Shown here: positions 44,126-52,650 of the stretch, in pieces | Numbering within the stretch: position 1 is the first letter of the stretch | Layout of the letters: each line of letters opens with the position of its first letter | Source of the DNA: Oceanobacillus rekensis | GTDB taxonomy: Bacteria; Bacillota; Bacilli; Bacillales; Amphibacillaceae | DNA length: 64,000 nt | Direction of reading: 5' to 3' | NCBI RefSeq assembly: GCF_002153375.1 | Contig: NZ_MTBQ01000004.1 | Span: 248,001-312,000, forward strand | Notes under the pieces: generated by a model | Database searches by the model: none | What the model was told of the DNA's origin: nothing | What the model saw: only the letters and a program-made list of their open reading frames with translations | Translations under genes and position numbers: made by a program

Positions 44126-44702
44126 GGCTCTTTGATTAATGTTTGGGATGCGGTTACTCGCCCCATCGAAAAGAACTGTTGCTTTATAATACTCGCACGG
44201 AAAACTGCGACATAACTTTAAGCTTATTCACAAAAAATTATGCTATTGCCGCCGTCCGGGATCGCTGCGGGCGGATGCATTCCTCGGGCACGGCCTCAGC
44301 CCCGAAGAGAAAACCACTCTTCTGGTCTTCGGACACGTACTGTTCCCGCAGGAGTCACCACCCTCCGCTCACCCGGACTTTTGAAGCTTTATGATGAGAT
44401 TTTTATAACAATCACTAATGCAGTTAATAGTTTATAAACTCCAAACCAGCTCTGGGAAATATACGAAGACTCCTGCAGGAGGAAAGGCATAGATGAGACT
44501 CTGAAATGCGTTAGCATGAAGAGGCTCACCAGCCGCCCTAAGGTGCGCAAAGTATATTCCCCAGAGCGGTCGCCGAAGTTTCTACATACCTTATAGAAAT
44601 CAACCAGCAGTTACTTCGCAGTTTATATCTTTTGTGGCAATAGCAACTATCTTTTCGGTGGACGAACCCTTGATGCAGTCCCAATCTATCAGAAAACAGC
44701 TC
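44126..44702 (+). repeat. Composite foldback repeat, copy 2 (most complete)
   Basis: Starts GGCTCTTTGATTAA, ends AGAAAACAGC. Module A (44245-44437) is bounded by GTCCGGG and CCCGGAC; module B (44451-44572) by CTCTGGGAAATATAC and GTATATTCCCCAGAG, so each can fold back on itself. Copies 1 and 3 carry partial versions. The frames over it (44143-44437) are not genes. It fills the gap between the sirtuin and ypjP genes. Confidence 0.85.
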
Positions 44703-44709
44703 TAGCTTA

Positions 44710-45306
44710 TTAGGCCATCCATTTCGGTGGTGTGTTTTTATCCCAATAGATTTCTCCAATATCATGGTGCTCTTTAAATCCTTCACTACTTAAATGATAG
44801 TGGAAATTAAAATAGTGCCCTTCCAATGGGCGGTTATCACGTCGGACATGAAACGTTGCGACATCCTCTTCTTTTTGATGATCATACACGTTAAAGATTC
44901 TTTCACCATACCCTTTTGCAGGTTGTTCTGTAATCGCGAAATATGTATAATCAGTTTCCGCGTTTTCTTCCACTATTGTATGGATTACTGCTTCGATATT
45001 CGGTAAAATGACTGCCGTAAATTCATCTTCCACTTGGCTGGCAATTTTAGGGCCAAATTTAGTAATTGTTTGTTCTTTTGCTTTTTCAGTAAGTTGATTA
45101 ATCACATAGTCTTTACTATAATCGATGTCAAAGTCAATCTGTTTTGCTTCCATCGAATCGGAAACAGCTTCATTTACAGCTGCTTTTGAAGAAACATTAT
45201 CATTGCTGTCTTCTGCATCTACTTCTAATAGAGTTGTCGGCGTATACAAACCTAATGTTAAAATCGTAATAAAAACAACCGCTATTTTTCTCATCCAAAG
45301 TTTCAT
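44710..45306 (-). CDS. ypjP: YpjP-like secreted or membrane-associated protein
   Basis: 198 residues. MKLWMRKIAVVFITILTLG is a signal peptide/anchor like that of B. subtilis YpjP; the exported part contains KYGERIFNVYDHQKEE-like and HYFNFHYHLSSEGFKEHHDIGEIYWDKN segments typical of this family of unknown function. Its stop codon is 8 bp from the composite repeat. Ribosome binding site GAAGGTGA. Confidence 0.82.
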   Translation of the reverse strand: MKLWMRKIAVVFITILTLGLYTPTTLLEVDAEDSNDNVSSKAAVNEAVSDSMEAKQIDFDIDYSKDYVINQLTEKAKEQTITKFGPKIASQVEDEFTAVILPNIEAVIHTIVEENAETDYTYFAITEQPAKGYGERIFNVYDHQKEEDVATFHVRRDNRPLEGHYFNFHYHLSSEGFKEHHDIGEIYWDKNTPPKWMA

Positions 45307-45541
45307 CGGATTTTCACCTTCTCATGTAGCATTCTTAATTAAATTTTACCACGCTAGAAAAATATGTCTATCTTATTTTTGACCTTTACTAAAAATTTAC
45401 ATAATTTATCCACTATAAAAATTTGTCGATTTTGAATCTACAAAAATTCATCAAATTTTGTTATCGTTCTATGGAATAATTAACGAATGAGGAATGCCTT
45501 ATTTCCATTTTTTTCGGGGAGATTAAACTGTATTCTTTTTA

Positions 45542-45568
45542 GAAGCCTCCACATAGCATGAAGGCTTC
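45542..45568. terminator. Possible terminator of the phosphonate transporter operon
   Basis: GAAGCCT pairs with AGGCTTC around a 13-nt loop. It stands 15 bp after the stop of the second phnE. No clear T tract on the minus strand. Confidence 0.45.
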
Positions 45569-45582
45569 ATTCATTTCCTTTA

Positions 45583-46455
45583 TCAATTACTTACAGATGA
45601 CGGGAAGAAACGATCTTTCAGCCTGGTTGATATAACCTCCAAAACAATCGCAATAATGAGGATTGCATAAGTGATAAATCCAACCTCTCGAAGATCGAAA
45701 TAGAATCCTGATGCCATAAATAATTCAAATCCTATCCCACCTGCACCTGCTGCTGCTCCCATTGCAACAGCAACGCCGAAGTTAATTTCAAACCGCAAAA
45801 AAGTCCATGATAATAAATAGGTAAATGTGGAGGGTAGTACGCCATGTGTGACAATATGCCACCAGTTGGATCCAGTTGCCCGCATTGCTTCCAAAATACC
45901 TGGATCGACTTCCTCAAAAGCCTCTGAGAAGGCTTTAACTAGATAAGCTATCGAGTGAAACAACATCCCAAGTATAGCCGCTTCACTTCCGAGTCCAGCT
46001 GCTATCGCAAAAATTAGTACCCATAATACTGTCGGTACGGCACGAATAAAGGCTACAACTACTCGCACTGTTTTGGAAATCCATGGTTTGGATAGATTTT
46101 CTGCAGCCATAAAGGATAAGAAGAGGGCAATAATTCCTCCAATAATTGTTGCTAAAACACCCAAACCAACCGTAATACCAATTTGGTGAAATGCTTCTCC
46201 CCAACTGAAATGATTCAAAGTCGGTTCCAGAAACATGACTCTTAAATTATAAGCAGTTTCCGTGATCGCTCGTACCAGCTGTAATCCAGTATAATCAAAG
46301 AAGAAAAAAGCCATTATTGATAAAACCGTCAGCATGAAAATTGTCCACTTAATCACCAGGTCAATTTTATTTCCCGAACGTATATTTATTCGGCCATTCT
46401 TTGTTCTTTTTATGTACGCTGTATCGATTGTTTTTATTGTTTCTGTTGTCTCCAT
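45583..46455 (-). CDS. phnE: Phosphonate ABC transporter permease PhnE (second copy)
   Basis: 290 residues, about six membrane segments; EEVDPGILEAMRATGSNWWHIVTHGVLPS is the EAA loop of PhnE. Its ATG shares one base (TAATG) with the stop of the upstream phnE, so translation is coupled. Two different PhnE subunits per transporter are common in Gram-positives. Last gene of the cluster phnD-phnC-phnE-phnE. Confidence 0.93.
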   Translation of the reverse strand: METTETIKTIDTAYIKRTKNGRINIRSGNKIDLVIKWTIFMLTVLSIMAFFFFDYTGLQLVRAITETAYNLRVMFLEPTLNHFSWGEAFHQIGITVGLGVLATIIGGIIALFLSFMAAENLSKPWISKTVRVVVAFIRAVPTVLWVLIFAIAAGLGSEAAILGMLFHSIAYLVKAFSEAFEEVDPGILEAMRATGSNWWHIVTHGVLPSTFTYLLSWTFLRFEINFGVAVAMGAAAGAGGIGFELFMASGFYFDLREVGFITYAILIIAIVLEVISTRLKDRFFPSSVSN

Positions 46456-47240
46456 TATAGAATCACCTTCCGTATTCGGTTTGAAATCAAATCAATAACA
46501 ATGACGGCGATGACAATTGTAAAAGTAACGAGTGCAACAGCATTATAGTTTAACGTTTTATAATACAGGTCAAATACATATCCAATTCCAGTACCTGTTA
46601 AAATTCCAACCAATGTTGCACTCCGTATATTTGTTTCAATCATGAATAGAATCCAGCTAAGCATTTGTGGCAGGCTTTGTGGGATAACTGCCTTGTTAAC
46701 AATATGGAAATAGTTCGCTCCAGTTGCTCGTAATGCTTCCACTGAACTTACACTTGCCTCATCAATCGATTCAATAAAAGCCCTCGTTAGGAAACCTAGT
46801 GTCCCAACAAATAATGCCAGAAATCCTGTTATTGAATTTTGACCGAATGAAATCAGCAAAATAAGTGACCATGCCACAACTGGAATATTCCTTGAAAAGG
46901 AGGCAATAAACCTGGCGATAACACTAAAAACATTATTAACCTTTGTCGTTTTCGATCCCATTAAACCTAAAAATAAGGAAACAACTGCTGCAAGCGTTGT
47001 TGCTGCGATGGACATAAAAATAGTTTCGTTTAATTTAACTAATATTGTAGGTAATTTCTCTAATGATTCCTGGGTAATAAACAAATTTGCAACAATCCAG
47101 CTCAATGCTTGCGGAATGGTTGCAAGACCTTCTATAAAATTAAACTCGGTAATTGTCGCTGATGCATACGTAATGACGATTATAATTATTAGGGAAATCA
47201 TAGGGATCCATCTGCTCTGTCTCATCTTTTTATCATTCAC
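46455..47240 (-). CDS. phnE: Phosphonate ABC transporter permease PhnE (first copy)
   Basis: 261 residues, six membrane segments. EAA loop IDEASVSSVEALRATGANYFHIVNKAVIPQ. The start is GTG at 47240 with AAGGAG 8 nt upstream. A MITE-like element separates it from phnC, so mRNA of the operon must cross that hairpin-rich DNA. Confidence 0.93.
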   Translation of the reverse strand: MNDKKMRQSRWIPMISLIIIIVITYASATITEFNFIEGLATIPQALSWIVANLFITQESLEKLPTILVKLNETIFMSIAATTLAAVVSLFLGLMGSKTTKVNNVFSVIARFIASFSRNIPVVAWSLILLISFGQNSITGFLALFVGTLGFLTRAFIESIDEASVSSVEALRATGANYFHIVNKAVIPQSLPQMLSWILFMIETNIRSATLVGILTGTGIGYVFDLYYKTLNYNAVALVTFTIVIAVIVIDLISNRIRKVIL

Positions 47241-47263
47241 GTTAATAGCTCCTTATAGAGGTT

Positions 47264-47451
47264 GTTCAAAAGTACGGTAAAAGGAAGCGTCGAACTTCGA
47301 TCCACAGGACGTGCTAGTGTCGGAGCTATAACTAAGCTTTTCGACGGAGCGAGTAACCGCAGTCCCAATGTTTTCGGTGGGACGAGTAACCGCAGTCCCA
47401 AGACGCCTGAGAAATGAGCTGACCTCTCCTTTTTACCCTCCCTTTTTGAAC
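47264..47451. repeat. MITE-like element with imperfect terminal inverted repeats
   Basis: 188 bp with ends GTTCAAAAGTACGGTAAAAG and, inverted, a matching GTTCAAAAAGGGAGGGTAAA-type end. Inside are two exact 19-bp direct repeats, CGAGTAACCGCAGTCCCAA, at 47350-47368 and 47383-47401. No ORF of note. It lies six bases after the phnC stop, between phnC and phnE. Confidence 0.7.
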
Positions 47452-47457
47452 CCGCAT

Positions 47458-48222
47458 TTATACTGTTATTAATTCCCTCAGCTCTGTTCCGTAAATATGA
47501 TTAATCTGTTCTTCACGAAGCAATCGGCCCATTCCGTCAAAAACAATTTCACCTTGTTTCAAACCAATGATTCTGTCAGAGTAATCTTGAGCTACTTCCA
47601 CTTGATGTAAGTTCACCAGGCATGTAATACCCATCTCTGTAGTAATGGACTTTAAGTGGTCCATGATAACCTTTGAGGAGTTTGGGTCAAGAGAAGCAAT
47701 CGGTTCGTCACAAAGGATCAGTTTCGGATCTTGTATAAGTGCCCGGCAAATTCCAACTCGTTGCTGTTGCCCACCACTTAATTGATCACAGCGTTTATAA
47801 GCATGATCTTCAATACCAAGTTTTTGAAGCAGGAAAAATGCATGTTCCTTTTCTTCCTCTGTGAATCTGCCTAATATACCTTGCATTGTCGTTTTATAAC
47901 CAAATCTACCATGAAGTACATTCTCGATTACCGTTAAGCGTGGTACTAGATTATAATGCTGGAAAACCATTCCAATATCGGTACGCAATTTTCGCAGTTC
48001 TTTTTTCTTTAATGTACCTACGTCAAGATTATTAAAAAGGACCCTGCCCTCATTGATTTCAACCATTCGATTAATACAACGTAAAAGCGTGGACTTACCT
48101 GCGCCTGATGGGCCAATAATGGAAACAAATTCACCTGTTTTCACTTCAAAATTAACATTCTTTAATACTTGGGTTTCCGATTCATAGGATTTCCCAAGTC
48201 CTTCAACTTGTAACAACGTCAT
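47458..48222 (-). CDS. phnC: Phosphonate ABC transporter ATP-binding protein
   Basis: 254 residues. Walker A GPSGAGKST, signature [15 protein letters not shown], Walker B LILCDEPIASLDP; GMVFQHYNLVPRLTVIENVLHGR is specific to PhnC. Energises PhnE import of phosphonates. Separated from phnD by 479 bp that hold composite repeat copy 3. Ribosome binding site GGGAGCC is weak. Confidence 0.95.
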   Translation of the reverse strand: MTLLQVEGLGKSYESETQVLKNVNFEVKTGEFVSIIGPSGAGKSTLLRCINRMVEINEGRVLFNNLDVGTLKKKELRKLRTDIGMVFQHYNLVPRLTVIENVLHGRFGYKTTMQGILGRFTEEEKEHAFFLLQKLGIEDHAYKRCDQLSGGQQQRVGICRALIQDPKLILCDEPIASLDPNSSKVIMDHLKSITTEMGITCLVNLHQVEVAQDYSDRIIGLKQGEIVFDGMGRLLREEQINHIYGTELRELITV

Positions 48223-48252
48223 GTTAATTGGCTCCCTTTTTATTTATTTAAA

Positions 48253-48617
48253 GGCTCTTTGATTAAATTTTATTGCTTATTTAACTTCGCTGTTTCTATA
48301 AACTGCGAGGTAAATGATAACTATAAGTACGTGCTTTTCGCAGGAGTCACCGCCCTCCGCTCACCCGGACTGGTGAGGCTATAAGATGCTTTTTCAGCTA
48401 TTAGCAAGTATAGTCATTGTCCTGTAACCCTCTAACCAACTCTGGGAAACACACGTAGACTTCTGCGGGACGAGAAGCATCGGTGAGACAACGTAGCGCT
48501 TTAGCGCAAGTTGGCTCACCAGCCCCCGCGAAAAGCGTAGTGTATTTCCCAGTGCGGTCGCCGAAGTTGTTTATCTCGACAACGGGGTAGATAACAACAA
48601 TCCATGCGAAAACAGCC
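48253..48617 (+). repeat. Composite foldback repeat, copy 3
   Basis: Starts GGCTCTTTGATTAA like copy 2 and ends GGGGTAGATAACAACAATC and GAAAACAGCC like the end of copy 1. Only the last 50 bp of module A remain (48338-48385, CGCAGGAGTCACC and CACCCGGAC), then a complete module B (48435-48560: CTCTGGGAAACACAC paired with GTGTATTTCCCAG). No gene is present in the 479-bp gap between phnC and phnD. It is oriented opposite to the phn genes. Confidence 0.85.
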
Positions 48618-48701
48618 TTTTTAAAAGATTAAAGTATGCATGCACTATTCGTACATGCATACTCTACAAAGCTCAGTGTTTATCGTTACTATTCTACTCG
48701 T

Positions 48702-49745
48702 TTAGTTGGAAAGCTCACGAATCGGGTTAAACCATTCGTCTTCAACTTCTACAAATCTTTCATCTGCTGATTTGTGGAATAATCCCGGATTTCCTGAATC
48801 TTCAGGTACAAAGATTTCCTCATTGTTTGCAACTTCATCCGAAGTAAATAATTCTTGCAACGTATCAAAGTCTTCCTGACCTAAAACATCTAAATTCGCT
48901 GCAAAAGGTGCATTAAGTACTGGAGTTACACTCATTAATGTAAATTCGCTACCTGTTACGGTGTTGAATGGTTCTGCTGCATCGTCCTTAACTTTGTAAA
49001 CAGCACCTATTGTATTCACATCACCTTCAGCAACTTCTACATAATTCTCTACACAAGTATCACAAAATGCTGCTACATCTGCAGTACCATTAAGTAAGTT
49101 AACGGCTGATCCTTGGTGAGAACCACCAAATAATACCTGGGAGAATAATGGCCCACCTTCCATTAAGTCTTCCTCTGTTAAATCTGCATACTCCTCTTGT
49201 TCAGAAAAATGAGCTAGGATACTTGATGATGGCACTTTAAATCCAGATGTTGAGCTGTTTGATACAAACGAAAAGCTTTTATCTGCGATTGTATCAACTG
49301 AAAATTCACCGTCTACTTTGAAATCCTCTTGGTTCTCGACATTCACTGCTAACCAGCTATGATATACAGCATCATCTAATGTACCTGATTCTCCCGATGG
49401 TACGACTAAAGGCGTGATCGCATCATTGCCATTTTTAGCTTCGATATATCCTTGTGCCCCCATAAATGCCAAATCTGCATTATTATTAACCAATGTTTCA
49501 ATCGCAATTGCATAATCTGTCGTTAAATGATGTTCTACTTCCTTACCCGTTGCTTCTTCAATGACACTTCCAATTTCATCACGAGAAGACTTCATATCAT
49601 TACCAGATTCATTTGGATACCAAACAATGTCTATAACTTCATCTACTTCTGCACTTCCACCCTCAGCATTCCCACTTGAACAAGCAGCTAACATTAAAGC
49701 AAATACGAAAAGCATTCCAACTAAAAAGTTATTCCTTTTCATCAT
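48702..49745 (-). CDS. phnD: Phosphonate-binding lipoprotein PhnD
   Basis: 347 residues. Signal peptide with lipobox LAAC; the domain starts IVWYPNESGNDMKSSRDEIG and contains ADLAFMGAQGYIEA and FGGSHQGSAVNLLNG, the pocket segments of PhnD/PtxB-type binding proteins. Delivers phosphonate or phosphite to PhnEE. Two ATG codons (49745, 49742) follow AAAAGGAG. It begins the transporter part of the locus, 163 bp after the PHP gene. Confidence 0.92.
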   Translation of the reverse strand: MMKRNNFLVGMLFVFALMLAACSSGNAEGGSAEVDEVIDIVWYPNESGNDMKSSRDEIGSVIEEATGKEVEHHLTTDYAIAIETLVNNNADLAFMGAQGYIEAKNGNDAITPLVVPSGESGTLDDAVYHSWLAVNVENQEDFKVDGEFSVDTIADKSFSFVSNSSTSGFKVPSSSILAHFSEQEEYADLTEEDLMEGGPLFSQVLFGGSHQGSAVNLLNGTADVAAFCDTCVENYVEVAEGDVNTIGAVYKVKDDAAEPFNTVTGSEFTLMSVTPVLNAPFAANLDVLGQEDFDTLQELFTSDEVANNEEIFVPEDSGNPGLFHKSADERFVEVEDEWFNPIRELSN

Positions 49746-49908
49746 CAAATCTCCTTTTCACTTTTTTATTTAGACTTGCCTACTTACCTTTCTCCGGGTG
49801 ACCGATTGAAGGAAGCAATAAATTAAATCGTATAGCTTACCCAGACATGTACCATTTAAACATAATTTTTTGGGGAAAATCGGATATTTACAATGTCTTA
49901 ACAGTAAA

Positions 49909-50730
49909 TTAAGAAAGTTTATATTCACAAAACATTTGCATATCTGGACTGGTAATATCCCCAATAGAAATAGCTGTTCCAAAGGAACCATGATAATCTG
50001 TTCCACCTGTCATGAAAAGACGGTACTTTATAGCTAATGACTCCACTCTCTGCATATCCTCTAGATCATGGTCCATATGATTACGCTCAATACCGCTAAG
50101 TCCAATGTCAACAAGTTCCGGAATTATATCATAGGAGTCCAGCTGACCTGGATGGGCAACAACCGCCAACCCGCCATCAGCTACAATAGCATTTACAGCA
50201 TCAAAAACGTCTACATACTTAATATCACCTGCTGCCACGCCTTTCTGTTTAAACAGTTGTTTATAAAGCGTTTGATACTTCTCAGAAGAAAAAGATTCCT
50301 TCGTCAGATGCTGCATAATATGCTGCTTATAAACTGCCATACTTGGTTTTGCAGATTCCATGATTTCTTGCGTCTCAAGCATATATCCGGCTGCTCTTAT
50401 CTGTTCGATCTGCCATAGGGAATGCTTATTCCGGCGTTCCAGTATTGGCTCACAAAGCGCTTTGATATTCACTGCATCTGGATGATAGTTGTATCCAAGC
50501 ACATGGACCTTTCGATTCCTTTTAAAGTCATATGCTGAAATTTCTATTCCTGGTATAACTTCAATTCCATGTATATCGCCTTGTCGTCGTATTTCCTCGA
50601 GTCCCTGGACCGTATCATGATCTACAAAGCTAATATGTGTCACACCGTTTTGTTTTGCTAGGCTCATCACTTCCAGGACTGAACTTGCGCCATCTGAATA
50701 GGTACTATGAACATGTAAGTCAGCTTTCAT
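49909..50730 (-). CDS. PHP-family phosphodiesterase, probable PhnPP (cyclic phosphate dihydrolase)
   Basis: 273 residues. DLHVHSTYSDGASS supplies the first metal ligands of the PHP fold, FVDHD the second, VVAHPG and GGTDYHG the rest. Overlaps the 3' end of phnL by 11 bp, in the place where proteobacterial operons carry phnP. A PHP enzyme of this context (PhnPP, described from Eggerthella lenta and Clostridium) converts 5-phosphoribosyl 1,2-cyclic phosphate to ribose 5-phosphate and phosphate in two steps, replacing PhnP and PhnN. No phnP or phnN is seen here, so this role fits well; the identity is inferred from fold and position. Confidence 0.8.
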   Translation of the reverse strand: MKADLHVHSTYSDGASSVLEVMSLAKQNGVTHISFVDHDTVQGLEEIRRQGDIHGIEVIPGIEISAYDFKRNRKVHVLGYNYHPDAVNIKALCEPILERRNKHSLWQIEQIRAAGYMLETQEIMESAKPSMAVYKQHIMQHLTKESFSSEKYQTLYKQLFKQKGVAAGDIKYVDVFDAVNAIVADGGLAVVAHPGQLDSYDIIPELVDIGLSGIERNHMDHDLEDMQRVESLAIKYRLFMTGGTDYHGSFGTAISIGDITSPDMQMFCEYKLS

Positions 50731-51439
50731 TCGAAATACCAGCTTCCCAAATCAATTGTCTCGTTTTCATATCGAAGACCTTATCACAAAGTCCTTCCAT
50801 AAATTCAATATCATGGAAAATACCGACTAATGTTGTCCCATCCGCTTTTAATTTTTCAATGATTTCACGAACTTTTATTTTTGACTGTTGATCCAAACTT
50901 GCCGTTGGTTCATCGAGCAATAACAGCCGCGGCTTTTTTACTGTAGCCATCGCTATATTCAAGCGTAATTTTTCCCCGCCGGAAAATGTATTCGGATAGG
51001 TATCCCATAGTTTTTGATCAATTTCAAAATGGTTTAATGCTTGTTCCGCTTCCATTCGTGCGACCTTTTCAGTTGTACCCATTTCAAGTAGTGCCTTTTC
51101 GACAAGTTGCCTTGATGTAGTTCTAGGCATTACATTTAAAAACTGAGATACATAACCAATTTCATATTTACGTAAATATAATATTTCTCTTTCCGAAGCG
51201 TTACATAAATCGATGCTGCCAAAACGTTCAGAATTAAAGAAGATCTGACCAGTATCAGGTAAATAGGTACGATAGATACTCTTCAAAATGGTTGATTTTC
51301 CACTGCCACTTTTTCCTACAATACCAATGAATTTCCCCCTTCCCAGCGAGAAATCAATATGCTCAACAGCATGCATCGTTTTATTTAAATGATGAATCGT
51401 AAATCGCTTACCAAAATCAACTACTTCAAGCATTGGCAT
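50720..51439 (-). CDS. phnL: C-P lyase pathway ABC-type protein PhnL
   Basis: 239 residues. Walker A GKSGSGKST, signature FSGGEKLRLNIAMA (LSGGQ variant typical of PhnL), Walker B LLLLDEPTASLDQQS. Unlike transporter ATPases it binds the C-P lyase core complex. Overlaps the PHP gene by 11 bp at its end. Start ATG 51439 after GGGGGT. Confidence 0.92.
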   Translation of the reverse strand: MPMLEVVDFGKRFTIHHLNKTMHAVEHIDFSLGRGKFIGIVGKSGSGKSTILKSIYRTYLPDTGQIFFNSERFGSIDLCNASEREILYLRKYEIGYVSQFLNVMPRTTSRQLVEKALLEMGTTEKVARMEAEQALNHFEIDQKLWDTYPNTFSGGEKLRLNIAMATVKKPRLLLLDEPTASLDQQSKIKVREIIEKLKADGTTLVGIFHDIEFMEGLCDKVFDMKTRQLIWEAGISNES

Positions 51440-51454
51440 TAGGTTACCCCCTCT

Positions 51455-52636
51455 TTATTTAATTCGATAATTTGTCGTGGTAATAACCGCCCCATTTACC
51501 ATTGTTGTCGTAAGCATTGGATAGCCATCGTCCATTCGTTCTATAATGAGTAAATCAGCTTTTTTACCACGCTTTATCGAGCCTATTTCATCGTCCATTC
51601 TTACTGCTTTTGCCGGGTTTAACGTGACCATCATAAACATACGGTGCAAATCATTCCCATACTTTTCATTTAGCTCGAATATTGCATGTAATAATGCTGC
51701 TGGATAGTAGTCACTGCACAGAATATCAACACAATCGTGTTTAATTGCTTCAGCTGCGGATAAATTCCCTGAATGTGACCCGCCTAACAGCACATTTGGA
51801 GCTCCGGCAATTGTTTGTAGTCCCATTTCTTTGGCTTTTTTAGCAACTTCTAACGTAATTGGAAACTCGCTAATCGTCGTTCCAAATGATTTTACCAAGT
51901 CTAATTTGCTTATATTGTCATCATCATGTGATGCAACAGCAATCCCTTTAGCAAGTGCAATTTCTGCAACATCTTTTATTTTTTCAATGGTCATAAATGT
52001 CGAGCTTTGGCGTTCTGCAATAATCGTTTGAACATCGCTGTCGGTCAGGTCGCGATAACCTTTTAAAGTATCCCGATATACTTCTAAATCTCTATACTGT
52101 CCTTGTCCTGGCGTATGATCCATAAATGATAGTAAATGGACCTTATCATTTTCAATATTTTCAATAAGGCGGTCAACCTCGTCAATATTGTCTATTTCAA
52201 ACCGGGCATGCAAGCGATGGCGGATCAGATGCAATTCGTTATGTGTTGCATCAATCGCATCTACTAAACGCTGAACATTCTTCGGATAGCGCATCGGCTT
52301 ATGTGTAAACACGTCTTCCCGATAAAAAGAAAGCGAATGAAACATCGTTGTAATTCCATGACTGATTAATATTTTTTCTGCCTCTCTTAAACTAATATTG
52401 ATATCCATCATGCTTGTCGGTCGTGGCGAGACGATTCCCTCAATATAATCAGAATGAATATCTATAAAACCAGGTGAAATATAACCACCCTTTGCATCAA
52501 TCAGCTTTGCGTTTGGATAATCAGATATCCTCCATTGGGGAATAATTTCCTGGATAACCTCACCTGCAACGACAATCGCATGATTATCTAAAATTTTCTC
52601 TTCTGCTATAATTTTTCCATTATGAATGATATACAC
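51455..52636 (-). CDS. phnM: Alpha-D-ribose 1-methylphosphonate 5-triphosphate diphosphatase PhnM
   Basis: 393 residues, amidohydrolase superfamily. Metal-binding FIDIHSDYIE, the HTPGQGQYRD loop, SHDDDN and a C-terminal LNPAKAVRMDDEIGSIKRGKKADLLII. Removes pyrophosphate from the nucleotide-like intermediate made by PhnI. The start is GTG with GGAGG 11 nt upstream. 14 bp from the end of phnK. Confidence 0.94.
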   Translation of the reverse strand: MYIIHNGKIIAEEKILDNHAIVVAGEVIQEIIPQWRISDYPNAKLIDAKGGYISPGFIDIHSDYIEGIVSPRPTSMMDINISLREAEKILISHGITTMFHSLSFYREDVFTHKPMRYPKNVQRLVDAIDATHNELHLIRHRLHARFEIDNIDEVDRLIENIENDKVHLLSFMDHTPGQGQYRDLEVYRDTLKGYRDLTDSDVQTIIAERQSSTFMTIEKIKDVAEIALAKGIAVASHDDDNISKLDLVKSFGTTISEFPITLEVAKKAKEMGLQTIAGAPNVLLGGSHSGNLSAAEAIKHDCVDILCSDYYPAALLHAIFELNEKYGNDLHRMFMMVTLNPAKAVRMDDEIGSIKRGKKADLLIIERMDDGYPMLTTTMVNGAVITTTNYRIK

Positions 52637-52650
52637 CGTGACTTTTCCTC

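Noticed and set aside
44143-44437. Two overlapping frames of 65-83 codons on the plus strand
   Set aside because: They fall inside the foldback repeat copy 2 and have composition and codon use unlike genes here.
47350-47401. Two 19-bp direct repeats with a 14-bp gap as a mini CRISPR
   Set aside because: Only two units, gap too short, no cas genes; they belong to the MITE-like element.
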